From assembly GCA_029465975.1 (NCBI GenBank), contig CM055750.1, positions 2,156,048 to 2,220,047 on the forward strand: a DNA stretch of 64,000 nt, given 5' to 3'. Every line of letters starts with the position of its first letter. Within the stretch, counting starts at the first letter, position 1. The notes beneath the pieces were generated by a model that saw only the letters and a program-made list of their open reading frames with translations, had not been told where the DNA came from and made no database searches. This DNA is from Dallia pectoralis. Taxonomy: Eukaryota; Chordata; Actinopteri; Esociformes; Umbridae. This document shows, piece after piece, positions 47,436 through 60,989 of this stretch. The position numbers and the translations under genes are program-made.

Positions 47436-48089
47436 AACTCGGATGAAAAATGTGTAAAGAAAGTAAGACAGACATCCCAGTGCTTTTGAAGGTTTCACAA
47501 ATTCCAAACATTGAGAATGTTTCAGGAAACAGAAGCGTGTACCCATGTCTCTGAAACAGCTGTTGGTCTTTAAACAAGAGCAAACCTGAGCCTTAATGTG
47601 AATCACAAGCCTAATTCAGTGGTGCGCAAAATATATCCTCTTCTGGCGGGGACGAGGTGCGGGGCAAAGAAATCTCAATTCAGACAACTCAAAAAGCTCT
47701 TAAGAAAGAACTACGGTATATTCACTGGCCTCTGATTTCATAGGCAGTTTAAGCATTTAATTTGTGTTTTTATTAATCTTCTCGTTCAATATACAAAAAC
47801 AATATCAGTGAGGTTAAAGTGTATGCACAGCTTGTATTTGAAGGGTCGTTTTTTGTATGTTTGTTTCATCGTTGAGAAAATACAACTCTATCCATTTCAA
47901 GTCTCCAAAACTATTGGTACAGAATATAAAAGGTGAAGTAACTGTAACTTAATCAAATCATATAAATGTTCAGAGTATCATCGCAGTCACCGAACAAGAT
48001 ACAAATGAAAAAATGTTTTAGCTTCAGAGCCTATATAGACAGTCCAGGCCTTGTTTGCACATCTACAATGTAACAATATGTCTAGCACC
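47436..48089. other. unique sequence, nothing recognised
   Basis: AT-rich unique DNA. Confidence 0.45.
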
Positions 48090-49048
48090 TACTAACATGT
48101 AATACTATACATAACACATAATAACATGTAATAATATGCATAACACATAATAACATGTAATAATATGCATAACACATAATGATATGTAATAATATGCATA
48201 GCACATAATAACATGTAATATTATGCATAGCACATAATAACATGTAATATTATGCATAGCACATAATAACATGTAATAATATGCATAACACATAATAACA
48301 TGTAATAATATGCATAACACATAATAACATGTAATAATATGCATAACACATAATAACATGTAATATTATGCATAGCACATAATAACATGTAATATTATGC
48401 ATAGCACATAATAACATGTAATAATATGCATAACACATAATAACATGTAATAATATGCATAACACATAATAACATGTAATAATATGCATAACACATAATA
48501 ACATGTAATAATATGCATAACACATAATAACATGTAATAATATGCATAACACATAATAACATGTAATACTATGCATAGCACATAATAATATGTAATAATA
48601 TGCAGAACACATAATAACATGTAATACTATGCATAGCACATAATAACATGTAATAATATGCATAACACATAATAACATGTAATACTATGCATAGCACATA
48701 ATAATATGTAATAATATGCAGAACACATAATAACATGTAATAATATGCATAGCACATAATAACATGTAATAATATGCATAACACATAATAACATGTAATA
48801 ATATGCATAGCACATAATAATATGTAATAATATGCATAACACATAATAACATGTAATACTATGCATAGCACATAATAACATGTAATATTATGCATAGCAC
48901 ATAATAACATGTAATAATATGCATAACACATAATAACATGTAATAATATGCATAACACATAATAACATGTAATACTATGCATAGCACATAATAATATGTA
49001 ATAATATGCAGAACACATAATAACATGTAATATATGCATAGCACATAG
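48090..49048. repeat. 29-bp AT-rich minisatellite, about 33 copies
   Basis: Unit ATAATATGCATAACACATAA plus TAACATGTA (29 bp). Each contains short palindromes TATGCATA and ACATGT. Variants are GCATAGCAC, GCAGAACAC and AATATTATG. Minus-strand frames (up to 179 codons) are repeat translations. Confidence 0.96.
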
Positions 49049-49578
49049 ATGCCACGCAAATGAACTAAAACCTGCAGCCACAGATGTTACCAACAGCAGT
49101 GAATCCATGTGAAATGGAAAATTATCTAAATGTCATAATGAAACCATCCTAATTACTTCATATGTTCTAGCGTGTGACAGCATTTTTAAACACACACCCC
49201 GTGAGTTCTGCTGGGGGTGGGGGGATTCACACATGCATGAACGTTGAAAACACACTGGCAGGAGAAGGATGCAAACGCAGAGCTTTTCCCACTTTGATTG
49301 ACAGCTGGATCTTTCAAATCACATGCAGTCAATCTGATGCAATTTTTAGATGCACCAAACTGACACTGTATCAACACAGAATCGGCTTAATGCCATGGCA
49401 ACAACACAGGTACATATTGTCAGCTATCTAGTTGGGTGTTTCTGGAAATGCAACAGAGCCAATGTTAGAATTTTAGAGCATGAAGCTGTCTGTGGGGCTA
49501 ACCATTTCTCACCACGCCTCAATTAACTTAAAGACCATGATTTTATAAACAAAACATTTGATTTTTGCAGATATACAT

Positions 49579-49628
<50 letters not shown>

Positions 49629-52138
49629 CTCTTCACTCTCCTCTTGTTCTTACTTTAGTAAATCTAAATCCTCGTCTCATGTGTCTACAATACGTGTTTC
49701 CTGAGGTAAGCAGGCTGTTTTTCAGGTCACATTGTGTTTTTGCACTTGGTGAAGTCTCCTGTGGATGTCAGTGGTTAACACGTCAACCCCGACCTCCTGA
49801 GGAGTGTTCCAGATCTGGTTACAATCAAAACTGTTAGCAGGAGAATTAACGTCAGACCCCTTCTTGTCTTTCACTCGATTTTTAGCTTATTTTTCTTCCA
49901 AGCATTGTTCCAGCCGTGCTAACGCTAATGCTATCTGTCAGTCACAGACGTGTTCTCAGTCACTCTGTCGTACTGGAAATCCATTTGCACCTGCCCGCCG
50001 GCCTCAATAGTCTAGCAAGATGATGGACCAGAGCACCTCAAGTGATGTGATGCAGTAAGTGTGTGTGTGTGTGTTTGTGTGTGTGTGTGGTGGGGGGTGC
50101 AGTTGTGTGATCTGTGGAGATCACACAAAGTGAGATGGTTTCCCAGAATACCCTTGTCCCAAAGCTTGTTAAATCTGCAGGAGCCATATCTCAGAGAAGG
50201 GGATATTGATTTAGTCGTCAATAAGCCAATTAACTTAATCTGAAGGAAAGATCATTGACAGACGCTTCACTTGAACGCTGCAGAAGACGACAAGCTTACA
50301 TGCAATAATAATTCATTCATAGATATTATTACTGTAATTGTGTCTAACTGATTTATAACCTCTGGACAACAAAGCAAGTTGGACTTGTTTTTATTTACGG
50401 CGGTGAATTTAGCTTATCATGTTAACACGTTCAAGTTATTATTAACACCAATCGTTTTTCTGGGTCACTTTAAACACATTTTGTTATTTTTTGGGACACC
50501 CTGCCTGTGAAGGCTGAGGCGTATGTGTGGGGAACATGTTGGGAACACGTTGGTTCCCTAACATATTTGGCCAGTCGTCTCTGATATCACTAACACACAC
50601 TGTGTTCTGTTGTTTTGGTGCAGTTTCGCTGGGTGCCATTTAATGTCCCGTCTTTGGCTGGAAGAAAGTTCTCCCTCGTTATTGAGCGAAAAGAGACAAA
50701 GCATTCTCTCCCTCTCTCCCTCTCTCCCTCTCTCCCTCTCTCCCTCTCTCCCTCTCTCCCTCTCTCCCTCCGGAGTAAACAAATCAAATTATCCGGCCTG
50801 TTTGTTAGGCGTTTCCGCTTTTATCTTGCGCTGATTAAAACTCCGGTTGGAACAGAGACACGTGGCTGCGATTGCAGATACGGTTTCCTGTTCGCCGCGG
50901 TGAGCGTGCACGCATGCGTGGTGGGAGGGGTCCATGACAGCAAATTGCAATCAAGAATTTGGGATTGATGTTTTTGTCCCTGTAGGCAAACAAAGACCAG
51001 CTCATGTCCATGAATGATGGTCGTTCTCCTTTTTGGTGGCAGAGAGAAAGACCTTTAGCTTGACATCATTATGCATATTGCATCTGTAGGGGACAGTTTA
51101 AAATCACAGAACAAAACACTCGATCAATGCTTCTACATTTGACGGCGGGGTAACTTATCTCAACTAAATTCCATTCCGTGATTGCATAGAACGATGGCGA
51201 GAAGAAAATACGCTATAAACAGTGAAGGAATTGGAGCGTGGGGATAATCTATTCTGTCATAATATTGTCATAGTAGCAATCATTGTCTGTGAATGCGACA
51301 CACGGTTATAATGGGAATAATAGAGAATGTGTCTACTTGTGAATATGATTATTTTAAAAATAATTGAATATAGTTAAGTCATTATTTAGGCTTTATTGTA
51401 AAGGCCTATACATGTTGGAGAGTTTTATATGAACATGCAGATGATTCCAATGACACATGAGCAGTTAGCTCCAGGGAATAAGTGGATCTATATCCCGATA
51501 AACTTATTGTGGCAGGATACTGCACTCCGCCTCCCGTTGTTACCGGCAACAGGACAGGAAGTCTGACACTTCTGCCTCATCTAAGGTGAGAGACTCCACA
51601 CATCCCGCCGGAGCCCTGTGACACCCACACACTATTATTTCTGTTGTTTCACCAGATCTTTCCACGCATTCCCAGTGTTCGGCGCAGCTGGGAACTTTAT
51701 TGACAATTAATTTGCACGTCAACTGCGCATTCCTCTGGTGCTGTGGACCTGTCCTCAACCCTTAGACAGTTGGCTGTTGGGGTCGGTGTGGTTACAGATG
51801 TCACGGTGTCGGTTACTGTGGTTACGCAGCACACACACACACACAGAACAAATCAATTACACATTTCACTTAATGAAGACAAAACTTAAGGCAGAAAAAC
51901 CCATTCAAGCAATCATTGCCTGCAAAGGATTATGGACAAAGTACTGAAAAATGAACATTTTATTTATAATTGTATCTGTGCCCCTTAAATAAGGTCAATG
52001 TAGAAGTGAGCAATTCCTAAACGTTCCTTACAAAATTTTTGTTCAAGTCTTGAATTAGAGTTGAAAGTTCGCACTTTAATTGCATCTCAGCTGTTCATTT
52101 CAATCCATTGCGGTGGCGTGTCAGAGTCCAACTATTTA
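49049..52138. other. mostly unique DNA with microsatellites
   Basis: (AT)n at 49581-49622, (GT)n at 50058-50090 and CCCTCTCT repeats at 50703-50769. The stretch 50780-51100 is relatively GC-rich and could be regulatory. No exon can be supported, though a mini-exon-like pattern is noted near 49659-49705. Confidence 0.45.
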
Positions 52139-52156
52139 CGGACCTAATTAGGTCCG
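52139..52156. repeat. 18-bp perfect palindrome with TAATTA core
   Basis: CGGACCTAATTAGGTCCG equals its own reverse complement. TAATTA is a common homeodomain target. Confidence 0.7.
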
Positions 52157-52160
52157 GAAT

Positions 52161-52232
52161 GGCGTGTTTCATGAGACATTACACCTGAGAAACACATGTA
52201 CGGACACACACTGTTCTGGTCCAAAAGCAACA
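52161..52232. repeat. interspersed repeat copy A (pair with 55095-55177)
   Basis: Shares GCGTGTT, ACATTACACCTGA, GTACGGACACACAC and TTCTGGTCCAAAAGCAAC in the same order with 55095-55177, with one 13-bp length difference. It could be a dispersed element or a local duplication. Confidence 0.75.
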
Positions 52233-53059
52233 AGTCGCAACCTTATACAAAAAGGCAAAACTCCCACAGAGGAGTTAAATGGCAGGGAAATGTTTCACAT
52301 TTTAGCGTTGTTTATTTATTGTCCAGCCAAAGAACAGAAATAATATTTCAGGAACAAAACATTTCAATTGAGTTGTTGAATAAATGGATTCACGGCCATG
52401 ATTTTATTCTAGGAAGGTTAAGATCCTGACCAAAGATCTAATATAATGCTGCTCTTTAAAAGATAGAAATCTGAAACACACATTAATATTCCATTTGTGG
52501 ATCTGCCGGGTGGGGGTTCTTCTGGAGTGATAATTGCTCTTATCAGATGCACGATATCTTTGCCCTGATCTTGTTATTGCTAATGGCATAATTTCAGAAT
52601 TATGTATTATGTTAATAAGCTCATCAGTCCCAGAGTAAGTAAGTACAAATCTGTTCTTATCGCATGTTATTGAACTGCTTGGTTTGTGCTCGTGTTTAGC
52701 TTCACACTGAATGTTTTGCCATTTTATTTCCAGAACAACTAGTAGAACAAAAGAATAATATGACATGAACTGAATTTGTCAGTTTTATTGACACATTGTA
52801 CCAAACAAAATGGTCCCGTAAGAGTCCAGACTACAATAAAAGGTTACCGCAGGCAAATTCCCTTCAGAACCAGAACCAAGATATGGTACTGTATGTATGT
52901 TATAATGAATCCCAAAAGACAACCAGATTTATTGTAACATTGAATCGATTCAGCGAGAGTTGATGTGTTTCCTTAGTTTCCAAAGTAAGATGTAGTGTCC
53001 TAATTCTGCTAGCCAGACACAGTCCTTAAAATAAATAATGTTGATCACGAACCCCCCTG

Positions 53060-53114
<55 letters not shown>

Positions 53115-53388
53115 CCCTTCTAGGGAGTTCATGACAAAGGATAATGATTCCGGTACTGGCTTTTCTTTTCACGGGCAGGTGAAATTGACCTATAATGCTC
53201 TGTGTGTTATACAGCCCGGGGAGTCTTCTTGCTGTGCTATCAGTCCTGCTAATGTCCAGACTGAGATAAGTACCAGTCCACAGTGTATTCACCAGAAGGG
53301 GGAGGAGGAAGGCTGGGCCAACAGAGGTGGTTCAAGAAACGGAGACAATAGGGAAAAAAACAGCAAAAACAGGTAGGATGCAGCAAAG
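52233..53388. other. unique sequence with (CA)n
   Basis: (CA)n at 53066-53111. The 120-codon minus frame at 52404-52766 has no support. Confidence 0.45.
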
Positions 53389-54835
53389 GGTGAAGAGTTA
53401 CACCGCCTCACAAAACCTGGTGTGAAGAGTTACACCGCCTCACAAAACCTGGTGTGAAGAGTTACACCACCTCACAAAACCTGGTGTGAAGAGTTACACC
53501 ACCTCACAACACCTGGTGTGAAGAGTTACACCACCTCACAAAACCTGGTGTGAAGAGTTACACCACCTCACAAAACCTGGTGCGAAGAGTTACACCACCT
53601 CACAAAACCTGGTGCGAAGAGTTACACCGCCTCACAAAACCTGGTGCGAAGAGTTACACCACCTCACAAAACCTGGTGCGAAGAGTTACACCACCTCACA
53701 AAACCTGGTGCGAAGAGTTACACCACCTCACAAAACCTGGTGCGAAGAGTTACACCACCTCACAAAACCTGGTGCGAAGAGTTACACCACCTCACAAAAC
53801 CTGGTGCGAAGAGTTACACCACCTCACAAAACCTGGTGCGAAGAGTTACACCACCTCACAAAACCTGGTGCGAAGAGTTACACCACCTCACAAAACCTGG
53901 TGCGAAGAGTTACACCACCTCACAAAACCTGGTGTGAAGAGTTACACCACCTCACAAAACCTGGTGTGAAGAGTTACACCACCTCACAAAACCTGGTGCG
54001 AAGAGTTACACCAACTCACAACACCTGGTGTGAAGAGTTACACCGCCTCACAAAACCTGGTGTGAAGAGTTACACCACCTCACAAAACCTGGTGTGAAGA
54101 GTTACACCACCTCACAACACCTGGTGTGAAGAGTTACACCACCTCACAAAACCTGGTGCGAAGAGTTACACCACCTCACAAAACCTGGTGCGAAGAGTTA
54201 CACCACCTCACAAAACCTGGTGCGAAGAGTTACACCACCTCACAAAACCTGGTGCGAAGAGTTACACCACCTCACAAAACCTGGTGCGAAGAGTTACACC
54301 ACCTCACAAAACCTGGTGCGAAGAGTTACACCACCTCACAAAACCTGGTGCGAAGAGTTACACCACCTCACAAAACCTGGTGCGAAGAGTTACACCACCT
54401 CAGAAAACCTGGTGCGAAGAGTTACAGCACCTCACAAAACCTGGTGCGAAGAGTTACACCACCTCACAAAACCTGGTGTGAAGTTACACCACCTCACAAA
54501 ACCTGGTGTGAAGAGTTACACCACCTCACAGAACCTGGTGTGAGGAGTTACACCACCTCACAAAACCTGGTGCGAAGAGTTACACCACCTCACAAAACCT
54601 GGTGTGAAGAGTTACACCACCTCACAAAACCTGGTGCGAAGAGTTACACCACCTCACAAAACCTGGTGTGAAGAGTTACACCACCTCACAAAACCTGGTG
54701 TGAAGAGTTACACCACCTCACAAAACCTGGTGCGAAGAGTTACACCAACTCACAACACCTGGTGTGAAGAGTTACACCACCTCACAACACCTGGTGTGAA
54801 GAGTTACACCACCTCACAAAACCTAGTGTGAAGGG
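53389..54835. repeat. 32-bp minisatellite, about 45 copies
   Basis: Unit GAAGAGTTACACCACCTCAC plus AAAACCTGGTGT (32 bp). The main variant is GGTGCGAAG versus GGTGTGAAG, creating or removing a CpG; a 3-bp deletion occurs near 54481. Frames are repeat translations. Confidence 0.97.
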
Positions 54836-55094
54836 TAAAGAGTTGATTCAATATAAATAACACACTGTATGACATTTTGGTAAGAATGAAACGGATTGAC
54901 TATGAATAAGTGGTTTGTTCAATATGTTTTACAGCCACAGACAGCAGACAGTGTTGTAGAAAGTATTATTTCACAATATGAACACAGTGAAGTGCTTCCA
55001 TTGTATGTAAACAGTATTATTTTTCTCCTGTAAGAACTACCATTACACAACGCTGTCTTTTAAAACAACCACAATGGATGGAACCTGCTGAAAT
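54836..55094. other. unique spacer
   Basis: Nothing recognised. Confidence 0.4.
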
Positions 55095-55177
55095 CGCGTG
55101 TTCCGTGATACATTACACCTGAAAAACACAAGTACGGACACACACTTAGACAAATATGTTCTGGTCCAAAAGCAACT
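55095..55177. repeat. interspersed repeat copy B (pair with 52161-52232)
   Basis: Same ordered blocks as 52161-52232, with extra TTAGACAAATATG between the ACACAC and TTCTGG blocks. Confidence 0.75.
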
Positions 55178-55404
55178 GGAGCTCTTAGGAATAACAATTT
55201 TATTAAACTATTTTGTAAACGCCATTTTCATTCAGGTTGAACATAACTAAATGCTGTTTTGTTCTGTATTAACATATATTAACATATATTAATATATCCC
55301 CAGCACTATTGGCCATATGCTGATTATGTCACAAACATAACCAATAAAAAATGTGAAAATGTCTTGTCACGAATAGCATTTACTGTTAAAGGTTAATTTT
55401 AACT

Positions 55405-55743
55405 TAGCGTTCATGTTAAGCATCACATTAATGGGGTTAGGAATATGTTTAGGTTGAGATTACGGTCATGTAAAGCATCACATTAATGGGGTTAGGAATA
55501 TGTTTAGGTTGAGATTACGGTCATGTAAAGCATCACATTAATGGGGTTAGGAATATGTTTAGGTTGAGATTACGGTCATGTAAAGCATCACATTAATGGG
55601 GTTAGGAATATGTTTAGGTTGAGATTACGGTCATGTAAAGCATCACATTAATGGGGTTAGGAATATGTTTAGGTTGAGATTACGGTCATGTAAAGCATCA
55701 CATTAATGGGGTTAGGAATATGTTTAGGTTGAGATTACGGTCA
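55405..55743. repeat. 55-bp minisatellite, about 6 copies
   Basis: GGTCATGTAAAGCATCACAT recurs every 55 bp (55464, 55519 and on) with TTAGGAATATGTTTAGGTTG. The copies look identical, implying recent expansion; the first copy is a diverged GTTCATGTTAAG. Confidence 0.96.
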
Positions 55744-55799
55744 CCGTCCCCGTCCACAATGACCAATCACCATGACCGCCCACTAACGCTCAAACACCA

Positions 55800-57612
55800 T
55801 TGTTCCACCATACTGATCCATCATATTGATCCACCATATTGATCCACTGTACTGATCCACCATATTGATCCACCATATTGATCCACCATATTGATCCACC
55901 ATATTTGATCCACCATATTTGATCCACTATACTGATCCACCATATTTGATCCATCATACTGATCCACTGTATTGATCCACCATACTGATCCACCTTATTG
56001 ATCCACCATATTGATCCACCTTATTGATCCACCATATTGATCCACCATATTGATCCACCATACTGATCCACCTTATTGATCCACCATATTGATCCACCGT
56101 ATTGATCCACCATATTGATCCACCATACTGATCCACCTTATTGATCCACCATATTGATCCACCGTATTGATCCACCATATTGATCCACCATATTGATCCA
56201 CCATACTGATCCACCTTATTGATCCACCATATTGATCCACCATATTTGATCCACCATACTGATCCACCTTATTGATCCACCATACTGATCCACCTTATTG
56301 ATCCACCATATTGATCCACCATATTGATCCACCTTATTGATCCACCATATTGATCCACCATACTGATCCACTGTACTGATCCACCATATTTGATCCACTA
56401 TATTGATCCACCGTATTGATCCACTGTATTGATCCACCATACTGATCCACCTTATTGATCCACCATATTTGATCCACTGTACTGATCCACCATACTGATC
56501 CACTGTACTGATCCACCATATTTGATCCACTGTACTGATCCACCTTATTGATCCACCATATTGATCCACCATACTGATCCACCTTATTGATCCACCTTAT
56601 TGATCCACCTTATTGATCCACCATATTGATCCACCATATTTGATCCACTGTATTGATCCACCATACTGATCCACCTTATTGATCCACCTTATTGATCCAT
56701 CATATTTGATCCACCATACTGATCCACCATATTTGATCCACTGTATTGATCCACCATATTTGATCCACCTTATTGATCCACCATATTGATCCACCATATT
56801 TGATCCACTATACTGATCCACCATATTTGATCCACTGTATTGATCCACCATATTTGATCCACCTTATTGATCCACCATATTGATCCATCATATTTGATCC
56901 ACCATATTGATCCACCGTACTGATCCACCATATTGATCCATCATATTGATCCACCATACTGATCCACTGTACTGATCCACCGTATTGATCCATCATATTG
57001 ATCCACCATACTGATCCATCATATTTGATCCACCGTATTGATCCACCATATTGATCCACCATATTGATCCACCGTATTGATCCACCGTATTGATCCACCA
57101 TATTGATCCACCTTATTGATCCACCATATTGATCCACCATATTTGATCCACCGTATTGATCCACCATATTTGATCCACCATATTGATCCACCTTATTGAT
57201 CCACCATATTGATCCACCATATTTGATCCACCATATTGATCCACCTTATTGATCCACCATATTGATCCACCATATTTGATCCACCTTATTGATCCACCAT
57301 ATTGATCCATCATATTTGATCCACCGTATTGATCCACCATATTGATCCACCATATTGATCCACCATATTGATCCACCATATTGATCCACCTTATTGATCC
57401 ACCATATTGATCCACCATATTGATCCACCATATTTGATCCACCTTATTGATCCACCATATTGATCCACCATATTTGATCCATCATATTTGACCCACCGTA
57501 TTGATCCACCATACTGATCCACTGTACTGATCCACCGTATTGATCCATCATATTGATCCACCATACTGATCCACCATATTGATCCACCATACTGATCCAC
57601 CATACTGATCCA
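55800..57612. repeat. 13/14-bp minisatellite TGATCCACCATAT, about 135 copies
   Basis: 13-mer GATCCACCATATT with a 14-mer form carrying an extra T (CATATTTGATCC). Many sub-variants (CCTTATT, CCGTATT, CTGTACT, CATACT) occur. Minus-strand frames (MDQYGGSIWWI type) are repeat translations. Confidence 0.97.
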
Positions 57613-60600
57613 AGTGAGGTCCTGTGCTCTGTAACTCACACACACGTCGCCTTCTGCCCTGACATAGCTGCGCACCAACGGCCAAGAGGAGAGGCAAAAA
57701 CTATTTCCTGGACGTAAGGGGAGCACAGAATCTATCATTACAGTGATGGCGTGTGTCGTCTCGGAAACGCTAATTGGAGGTAATTTTGCTCTCAATTTTA
57801 ATAAAGCTAATGAATGGAGCAGTGTCATGGTACCATAATGCTTCTCTTCCCATTATCATGTATCCATGGCAGCAGGGAAGTAGGATGGCAGTGGTGTGTG
57901 TGTGCGTGTCCCTCTACCCATACATCACCATGATGAGGCAGCGTGTTGATTTGATGTAGGAGAGAGAGAGTGTCACTGGGAGTCATTAAGAATGAGACAG
58001 GAGTGACAGACGAGGACACACACACACACACGCGCACACACACACAAGCGTACGCGCATGCACACACACACACATATATCATTAAGACTGGGATAAGGTG
58101 ACAGGCTGCATATAAACAGAATATGGAGTCTGTGAGTCTGAGGGAAGCAGAGCGTTTTATACGCTGCTGTATGTGGGAGCTATTAGCAGGGATAATCTAT
58201 TTCACAACTAATTGCCCCTCCACCAATTACTTTCCAAATAGACACTGACAATATTTCTATAATTACATTAGCAATCACCTTTTCTCCTGGACTTTACCAT
58301 CACGTGGGAACAAACATTTCGGTCGTGAGTTTAATGTTCTAGATGACATCGATCATGAATAATAATTCGCCGAGACTTTGGGAACAAGCTCTGGAGAACG
58401 TTGATGGGAGATTTGGAGACGCATTTACAGTTACAAATAGTCTCTGGGTACGTTAGAAAGAGCTTGATGGATGGAGAGTAATTTCATGCTAATTTGTTAT
58501 GCAATGCCTATATGCAAATAAGTTATTGTCAAACAGTATTTCTAATATTTGATGTATCTTGTAAGAAATGTGAGTAATGTATCAAGACTGACTTATTTAC
58601 AGACAAAATATAATTTACAAACAAGTTCATAAGAACCTGTTCATATAAAAAAGCTTTGTCCCCATCTTGCTACCAAAGAGACGTTAAGACAACGCGCACA
58701 ATTTGAGTTATTCCATCAAGTCGGCACGCGGTTGATCTGGGCAATTCATGCTGCCTTTATCCTTATAACTTTGTGCGTGACGTTAAATTAATTGGTTTTG
58801 GTATATACTGCACTTCATGTGAAATGGAAGCAAGTTGGTACCATAAACTTGTTGCGGGACATTTTCCCAAAAGATTTACCACAAAGACAGCCACGCTCCA
58901 CCCGTCGACTGTAATGTGAATCATGTTTTTGTCTGCCGGAAATTGCTTGCAAGTACCGCAAATGGCTGTGAATCAGAAAGTCAAAGTCACGGTCAATTTA
59001 TTTGTCAAATTAACTTAATAACATTTGCATAATTCTTAACACTGACCTTATTGGTACATGGCACGCGACATATAAGCAGAAATCGTTCAGAAATATACAT
59101 CAATCCACACAGTAGTCAGTCTCTGGAATCACTCTCCGAGGTTTTCTACATTTGTGGCCGAAGACGAGGAAATAATACAGCGATCCTTGTGCAATACACA
59201 TAAAAATAAACAAGACATGATTTAGGCAGTTATATCGGTATTGATATTTTGAGCACAAACTGGTAAGATAACGGGTGCAGACAGAGGGAGGAGTTAAAAT
59301 ACAATGTCAGTAGTGGTGGTCAGAATGAAATGCTTCACAATCAGGAAGTGACAGCCCCAGAACCCTCTCGCAGATCAGTGGGCAGATAAACGTTGATCGC
59401 AGGTAGTGGCAATCAAAAGATTTATCGTATGGCAGTTTAAAAGGGCAGGGAATTGCCAGGCAAAAGAAAAAGGTGTGCGCTTCAGAGCATTTATCCCCAT
59501 TACCAAAAAGGTAGATATTCTCCCAATCAATGGGCTTTAATGACAACCCATTTCCCCTGCAATGAAACCAGACAAATGGGCACAGGTCAGTGGTTGCTTA
59601 TGGCGGTGTGGGAGAAGAAAAGGTTTCAGCGAGTATTTGTGCGCTGCCGCTGAAAATAGTATGTTTTTATGGTGTCAGAACTCAGGCTGTGTTTGTCTTC
59701 CAGAGGTTTATGAGTTAGGTGACCAAACTTCTGAACGGAGAACTGGGGACAGTTTTGCCGCCCAAATCCTGTGTGTTGCTATTATTTCTGTTACACTTTA
59801 TATGATTTTTTTGTATTTAGATCGGCAAACATTTTTGATCATATGTTCATGTAATGTCAATGACACTAAACCTGGCGAAACCAGATACAAGGGTAACATT
59901 GATCACAGTGCAACACTGAGGCTGTTACACAGAACAAATGCAATTTAAAATTCATGTTTTAGCTAGCGAGTGAAAAAGAGTATGGACTCCCTGATGCAGT
60001 GAACATCTACCTGGCATTGGTTATCGCAAAACTCTTATCACCACTCGCTGGGAATTAGTCTAAATTTGAACACGTCTCAACTCTCAAATGTTGCTCTAAC
60101 TGGGAGATTTTGTCTCTGAGCATAGCTCCACCCAATGACGCAGAGAATGTCTGTCTGTCGTTCGCAAAACATGGGAGCTTATCTCTTTGTATCTGTAGTG
60201 AGTGGACAGCATGCATGCTGCAGGTAGAATTTGTCTCAATGTACGTAGCAGAAAAATGTGATCGTTATTCCGTGCACTAAGACAATCCCCTCGTAAAGAA
60301 ATTACAAAGAGCCCTGAACATTGATAAAAAAAACTGCCCAAAAAGCCATAAACAGGAGACGTCACGAAGCCATGCCACTTGCTATTCCACCAGGAATAAT
60401 GACTTGTGAGAGGTCTACTTAATAGTGTCCTACAGACCGTCCATAAAAAGAACTGCCAGCATGCGACAAAGTTTCAAATGAATGAGTCACTTGTCGCTTG
60501 TTGGATGATATCTGCGACCGACTCACGGATTTGGTTCCCCACATTGGACAAGTATACAGACAGCGCAGATGCCCTGTCTGTTGTCAAAAGCCCACAGAGG

Positions 60601-60872
60601 CACCATCACACAGACAGTGCCCCATACGCCCATCTCCCAATAGGCCGGACATTATCTGTCTTTTAGAAGAGAGGTTCTTTTTTACAGCAGGTACCCTGAA
60701 GACCCCAGTTTCTTGCAGTGCCGCTGGCGTGTGTCTGCCCGGGCTAGTGTGTGTGTGTGTGTGCCAGCGCCGGCTCATTCACACTGATGTCATTGTGAAA
60801 AAGGCTGTCATGGAACACATCAGAACCATATGGTACCCACCTGTAAACCCATCCCTCAAAACCATGACACGT
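57613..60872. other. 3.3 kb of mostly unique DNA
   Basis: CA/CG microsatellite at 58014-58078. 57740-57840 (GCTAATTGGAGGTAATTTTG) and 58150-58270 (CTATTAGCAGGGATAATC) look like candidate conserved non-coding DNA, on impression only. A 128-codon frame at 59562-59948 and a 134-codon frame at 60498-60902 show no domain. Confidence 0.4.
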
Positions 60873-60989
60873 CTGAGTCCTAAACGGAATGCTATTCCCT
60901 GAGGGTGCACCACAGAAACAGGGCCAACATAAGGCTCTGGTCCACAGAAGTGCACTATATCGGTAACGCCGTGGCGTTTGGGACACAGG
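60873..60989. repeat. diverged palindromic (MITE-like) repeat
   Basis: CTAAACGGAATGCTATTCCC, AGGGCCAACATAAGGCTCTG, GTCCACAGAAGTGCACTATA and CGTTTGGGACACA match the palindromic repeat in order. Confidence 0.6.

Noticed and set aside
53389..54835. CRISPR-like array
   Set aside because: Direct repeats follow each other without unique spacers and the sequence is vertebrate; it is a minisatellite.
55790..57828. Series of minus-strand frames with MDQYGGSIWWI repeats
   Set aside because: Broken into many short frames by 13/14-bp unit changes, as expected for non-coding repeat.
59562..59948. 128-codon frame with a hydrophobic stretch
   Set aside because: The hydrophobic run comes from T-rich DNA; no signal peptide, family motif or splice context.
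60498..60902. 134-codon plus-strand frame
   Set aside because: Its end reads through a palindromic repeat copy and a GT tract; no protein-like features.
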